Shown: positions 60,961 through 64,000 of the stretch, one piece after another
How positions within the stretch are numbered: position 1 is the stretch's first letter
How the letters are laid out: every line of letters starts with the position of its first letter
Assembly (NCBI RefSeq): GCF_015278255.1
Contig: NZ_JADIJC010000001.1
Location: 372,001 to 436,000 of the forward strand
From: Microbacterium hibisci
Lineage (GTDB): Bacteria > Actinomycetota > Actinomycetes > Actinomycetales > Microbacteriaceae
DNA length: 64,000 nucleotides
Direction: 5' to 3'
Program-made: the position numbers and the translations under genes
The notes under the pieces: generated by a model
What the model was told of the DNA's origin: nothing
Seen by the model: the letters and a program-made list of their open reading frames with translations, nothing else
Databases searched by the model: none

Positions 60961-62190
60961 CTACGCCGGGACGATCCCGTGCGCGCGGACCCAGTCGCCG
61001 ATGCTCTCGCTCCAGCGCTCCTGGTCGTAGTTCCAGAGCTTGGTGTGCCGCGCCACCTCGAACACCTGCATCTCGACGAGATCGGGCCGGGCCGCGACGA
61101 GGTCGTGCGAGGCATCCGAGGGCACGAAGCCGTCGTCGTCGCTGTGGAGGATGAGGACCGGATGCCGCAGCTCGGCGGCACGCGCCACCACGTCGAGCTG
61201 ATCCAGCCGGATCGCCGCGCCGGTGCGCGTGAGCGGGGCGGCCCATTCGTTCTGCAGCGCCTCGATCGCGAGCCGGCTGACCGGAAGGGGCACGCGCTCG
61301 ACGCGGGCCTGGTAGGCCAGCACCACGCGCCAGTCGACGACCGGCGACTCGAGGATCAGCCCGGCGATCGCGTCGCCGTGCGCGGAGTTGAGCGCGAGCT
61401 GGAGCGCGATCGCGCCGCCCATCGACCAGCCCATGATGATGATGCGGCGTGCGCCGCGCCGACGGGCGAATCCCACGGCGGCGTCCACGTCGCGCCATTC
61501 CGTGGCGCCGAGCGCGTACGTGCCGCTGCGGCTCCGAGGCGCCTCGCCGTCGTTCCGGTATGAGACGACGAGGGACGTGATGCCGAGAGCGTGGAAGACG
61601 GGAACCGCGCGCAGGCACTCGGCGCGCGTCGTGCCGCGTCCGTGCACCTGGATGACCCAGGTGTCTCCCTCGCCCGCGGCGAAGAGCCAGGCCGGGCACG
61701 GGCCGACGGTCGACCCGATGAGCTCGGGCGTGAACGGCAGGTGCAGCTGCTCGGGACGGTCGTAGTACCAGCCGCTGAAGGCCGCTTCGGGTTCCAGCCG
61801 GGCGTCCGACCCGATGTGGGTCAGCAGCTTGCGCTTGACGCTCGTCGCGTCCTCCGACAGCACCGAGCCGAGCTTGATGTAGTCCGACGTGCCGCTGGTG
61901 AAGAGGCCGTAGCGTCCCGGAAGCCCGGTGTCGGGCGTCCGCGACAGCGTGATCGTCTGCGCCGCCGTGTCGAGCGCGAGGATGCGCGTGTCGTGCTCGC
62001 GACGTGCGGGCGTGACGACCTTGCGCGCCATGAGCACGGAGCCGGCGGCGAGGGCGCCGAGCACGCCGGCCAGGGCCACGCTCAGCACGGTGAGCGCGGC
62101 CTTCACCCCGGCGACGAGAGCGGGAGTCCTGGACCCCCGTGCAGGACTGCGGGTTGCGCCGCGCATCGCGGCGCGCCTGGAGTCGACCAT
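60961..62190 (-). CDS. Membrane-anchored alpha/beta hydrolase
   Basis: A 409-residue protein with an N-terminal membrane segment at about 30-54 (KAALTVLSVALAGVLGALAAGS), then an alpha/beta hydrolase fold. The nucleophile elbow is GWSMGG near residue 254, the oxyanion motif QVHGRG near 176, and the acid and base are in LHSDDDGF and VARHTKLW. A long insert after the helix (residues 60-170) is not recognised. It is convergent with sufE, and substrate unknown. Family assignment is firm, function is not. Confidence 0.87.
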   Translation of the reverse strand: MVDSRRAAMRGATRSPARGSRTPALVAGVKAALTVLSVALAGVLGALAAGSVLMARKVVTPARREHDTRILALDTAAQTITLSRTPDTGLPGRYGLFTSGTSDYIKLGSVLSEDATSVKRKLLTHIGSDARLEPEAAFSGWYYDRPEQLHLPFTPELIGSTVGPCPAWLFAAGEGDTWVIQVHGRGTTRAECLRAVPVFHALGITSLVVSYRNDGEAPRSRSGTYALGATEWRDVDAAVGFARRRGARRIIIMGWSMGGAIALQLALNSAHGDAIAGLILESPVVDWRVVLAYQARVERVPLPVSRLAIEALQNEWAAPLTRTGAAIRLDQLDVVARAAELRHPVLILHSDDDGFVPSDASHDLVAARPDLVEMQVFEVARHTKLWNYDQERWSESIGDWVRAHGIVPA

Positions 62191-62215
62191 CGAGGCATCA
62201 CTCTAGTCTGTCCGC

Positions 62216-62806
62216 GTGGCAGAGCAGCGTCCCCCCGCGGCCCCGGGCTCGTTCGAGCAGGCCGCCGAGGCGGTGCGCGAGATCCGCTTCCGCGACGACC
62301 TCACGGTCCGCGAGATCGCCGCGCCGCAGGGGCTGGCACCGGACGCCCTGGCGATCGCCGGCGATGTGCGCTCCTCCCCCGACGATGCGACCTCGCCCTA
62401 CGGCACCGGACGGCTCGTCCTGCTGCACGACCCCGATGAGCCCGCTCCCTGGAACGGGCCGTGGCGCATCGTGTGCTTCGCACAGGCTCCGCTCGAGCCG
62501 GAGATCGGCGTGGACCCGCTGCTCGCCGACGTCGCCTGGACGTGGCTGACCGACGCGCTGGAGTCGCGGCAGGCGGGCTTCCACTCGGCATCCGGAACCG
62601 CGACCAAGACCCTGTCGAAGGGGTTCGGCAGCCTCGCCGCGGAGGGCGACGGAGCGCAGATAGAACTGCGGGCCTCATGGTCGCCGGAAGGCGCGATCGC
62701 TCCGCACGTGGAAGCATGGGCGGAGTTGGTTTGCATGCTGGCGGGACTCCCGCCCGGCTCGGAAGGGATCGCGATGCTCGGTTCTCGCAGGTCGCCACGT
62801 GGCTGA
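62216..62806 (+). CDS. DUF3000 protein
   Basis: A 196-residue soluble protein. The order AVREIRFRDDLTVREIAAPQGLAPDALAIAGDV and WTWLTDALE..HSASGTATKTLSKGFG is that of the actinobacterial DUF3000 family, of unknown function and normally found directly upstream of ribonuclease D. The start is a GTG at 62216. Its stop overlaps the rnd start by 8 bp. Confidence 0.88.
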   Translation: MAEQRPPAAPGSFEQAAEAVREIRFRDDLTVREIAAPQGLAPDALAIAGDVRSSPDDATSPYGTGRLVLLHDPDEPAPWNGPWRIVCFAQAPLEPEIGVDPLLADVAWTWLTDALESRQAGFHSASGTATKTLSKGFGSLAAEGDGAQIELRASWSPEGAIAPHVEAWAELVCMLAGLPPGSEGIAMLGSRRSPRG

Positions 62807-63998
62807 TTACGACGTGATCGACGAGGTCGGCGGGGTCGCCGAGGCCGCGCGCCGGCTCTCCGACGGAGAGGGCCCGGTCGCCGTCGATGTCGAACGCGCC
62901 TCGGGCTTCCGGTACTCGCAGCGCGCGTACCTCGTGCAGGTGTATCGCCGGGGCGCCGGCGTCTTCCTCTTCGATCCGCCGCCGATCGGCGACTTCCGCG
63001 CTCTCGCGGACGCCATCGGAACCCATGAGTGGGTGCTGCACGCGGCGAGCCAGGATCTGCCCTCGCTGCGCGAGCTCGGCTTGGCGCCGTCGACGATCTT
63101 CGACACCGAACTCGCTGCGCGGCTCCTCGGCCACGAACGCGTGGGGCTCGGCGCTGTCGTCGAAGACACACTCGGCATCACGCTGGCCAAGGCGCACTCC
63201 GCCTCCGACTGGTCGACGAGGCCGCTGCCGCAGTCCTGGCTGGAGTATGCCGCGCTGGACGTCGAGCATCTCGTCGACGTCCGCGACAAGCTGGTCGACG
63301 AACTGGCCGAGCAGGGCAAGACCGAGTTCGCCGCGGAGGAGTTCCGCGCGGTGCTGGAGCGTGAGCCCAAGCCGCCGCGCGAGGAGCCGTGGCGCCGCCT
63401 GTCGGGCCTGCACACCGTGCGCGGCCGCAAGGCGCTCGCGATCGCCCGAGAGCTGTGGACGGCGCGCGAGGAGTTCGCACGCGAAGAGGATGTCGCCCCC
63501 GGGCGTCTCGTGCCCGATCGCGCCCTCGTCGCGGCCGTGCTGGCCGACCCGAAGTCGAAGAGCGCCCTCGCCGCCGTGAAGGAGTTCAACGGCCGTGCCA
63601 GCCGTTCACAGCTGGACCGATGGTGGGCGGCGATCGAGGCGGGCCGCGCGGTGACGCAGCTTCCCCTCGAGCGCGCGAGCGGTGGCGACACACTGCCCCC
63701 GCCGCGCGCCTGGGTCGACCGCAACCCCGAGGCCGACGCGCGGCTCAAGGCGGCGCGTCCTGTCGTGGAGCAGCGGGCCGAAGAGCTCCACATGCCGACC
63801 GAGAACCTGCTCACCCCCGAGCTGCTGCGCCGCGTCGCGTGGGCTCCCCCCGAGCCGGTGACCGCGGCATCCGTCGGCGAGGCCCTCGCCGCGCTCGGCG
63901 CGCGCTCCTGGCAGATTGCGCAGACTGCACAGTTGATCGCCGATGCCTTTGTGGGATCCGTGCAAGTGCCGTCGGAGGCGTCCGAAACCGCTTCGTAG
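62799..63998 (+). CDS. rnd: Ribonuclease D
   Basis: A 399-residue 3'-5' exoribonuclease that trims tRNA and other small RNA. The DEDDy residues are D30/E32 in VAVDVERASG, D86 in AASQDLPSL, and Y150/D154 in YAALDVEHLVD. An HRDC domain follows at about 215-290 (LHTVRGRKALAIARELW). The C terminus is complete with TAG at 63996-63998. The GTG at 62799 overlaps the DUF3000 stop. Confidence 0.95.
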   Translation: MADYDVIDEVGGVAEAARRLSDGEGPVAVDVERASGFRYSQRAYLVQVYRRGAGVFLFDPPPIGDFRALADAIGTHEWVLHAASQDLPSLRELGLAPSTIFDTELAARLLGHERVGLGAVVEDTLGITLAKAHSASDWSTRPLPQSWLEYAALDVEHLVDVRDKLVDELAEQGKTEFAAEEFRAVLEREPKPPREEPWRRLSGLHTVRGRKALAIARELWTAREEFAREEDVAPGRLVPDRALVAAVLADPKSKSALAAVKEFNGRASRSQLDRWWAAIEAGRAVTQLPLERASGGDTLPPPRAWVDRNPEADARLKAARPVVEQRAEELHMPTENLLTPELLRRVAWAPPEPVTAASVGEALAALGARSWQIAQTAQLIADAFVGSVQVPSEASETAS

Positions 63999-64000
63999 GT

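Overview
The window is a high-GC actinobacterial chromosome segment. Long runs of genes on one strand are joined by ATGA or GTGA overlaps, G/C-ending codons dominate, and the gene order closely follows that of mycobacteria and corynebacteria. The proteins and two recurrent short intergenic sequences point to the Microbacteriaceae (Microbacterium or a close relative); that placement is inference. The content is core genome: I see no prophage, insertion sequence, CRISPR array or secondary-metabolite cluster.

Layout, mostly on the minus strand and so transcribed from high to low coordinates. 1-515: tail of an unrecognised protein. 608-16185: pyrR-pyrB-pyrC-(membrane protein)-carA-carB-pyrF, then a guanylate kinase fused to an actinobacterial IHF-like domain, rpoZ, metK, a priA with degenerate helicase motifs, fmt and rsmB. 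This block makes UMP and ends with SAM, primosome and initiator-tRNA functions. A convincing PyrR-binding RNA hairpin overlaps the pyrR ribosome binding site. 16309-21989: a DoxX-like membrane protein, a metallo-beta-lactamase/Rieske protein and a SWIM-SNF2 helicase, which look inserted between nusB and pyrR. 22105-33401: nusB, efp, the shikimate genes aroQ, aroB, aroK, aroC and aroE, then mltG, ruvX and alaS. 33575-38694: rpsD and rarA on the minus strand, then three plus-strand genes including an acidic DUF349 protein. 38681-48014: the stringent-response enzyme, secF-secD-yajC, ruvB-ruvA-ruvC with a LexA-like box, yebC, and an EVE/PUA-like protein.

48052-51875 is a compact vitamin B6 unit: pdxS-pdxT divergent from a MocR/PdxR regulator that is followed by pdxY. 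51930-55623: the HIT protein and thrS, an AlkD-like protein and a KTSC protein. 55665-56196: four tRNA genes (Val-GAC, Cys, Gly on minus; Val-CAC on plus). 56260-63998: a PemK/MazF-like protein, an ammonium transporter with GlnR-like boxes, zapE, a sulfurtransferase-SufE pair, an alpha/beta hydrolase, DUF3000 and ribonuclease D.

The most unusual genome-scale signal is a short word, GGCATCC (often extended to CGGCATCCG), which occurs about 75 times over both strands by hand count, roughly five times my composition estimate. It is present in genes, in gaps and in terminator stems, and inside genes it often carries otherwise avoided codons (GAT, GCA). No intergenic gap exceeds about 205 bases.
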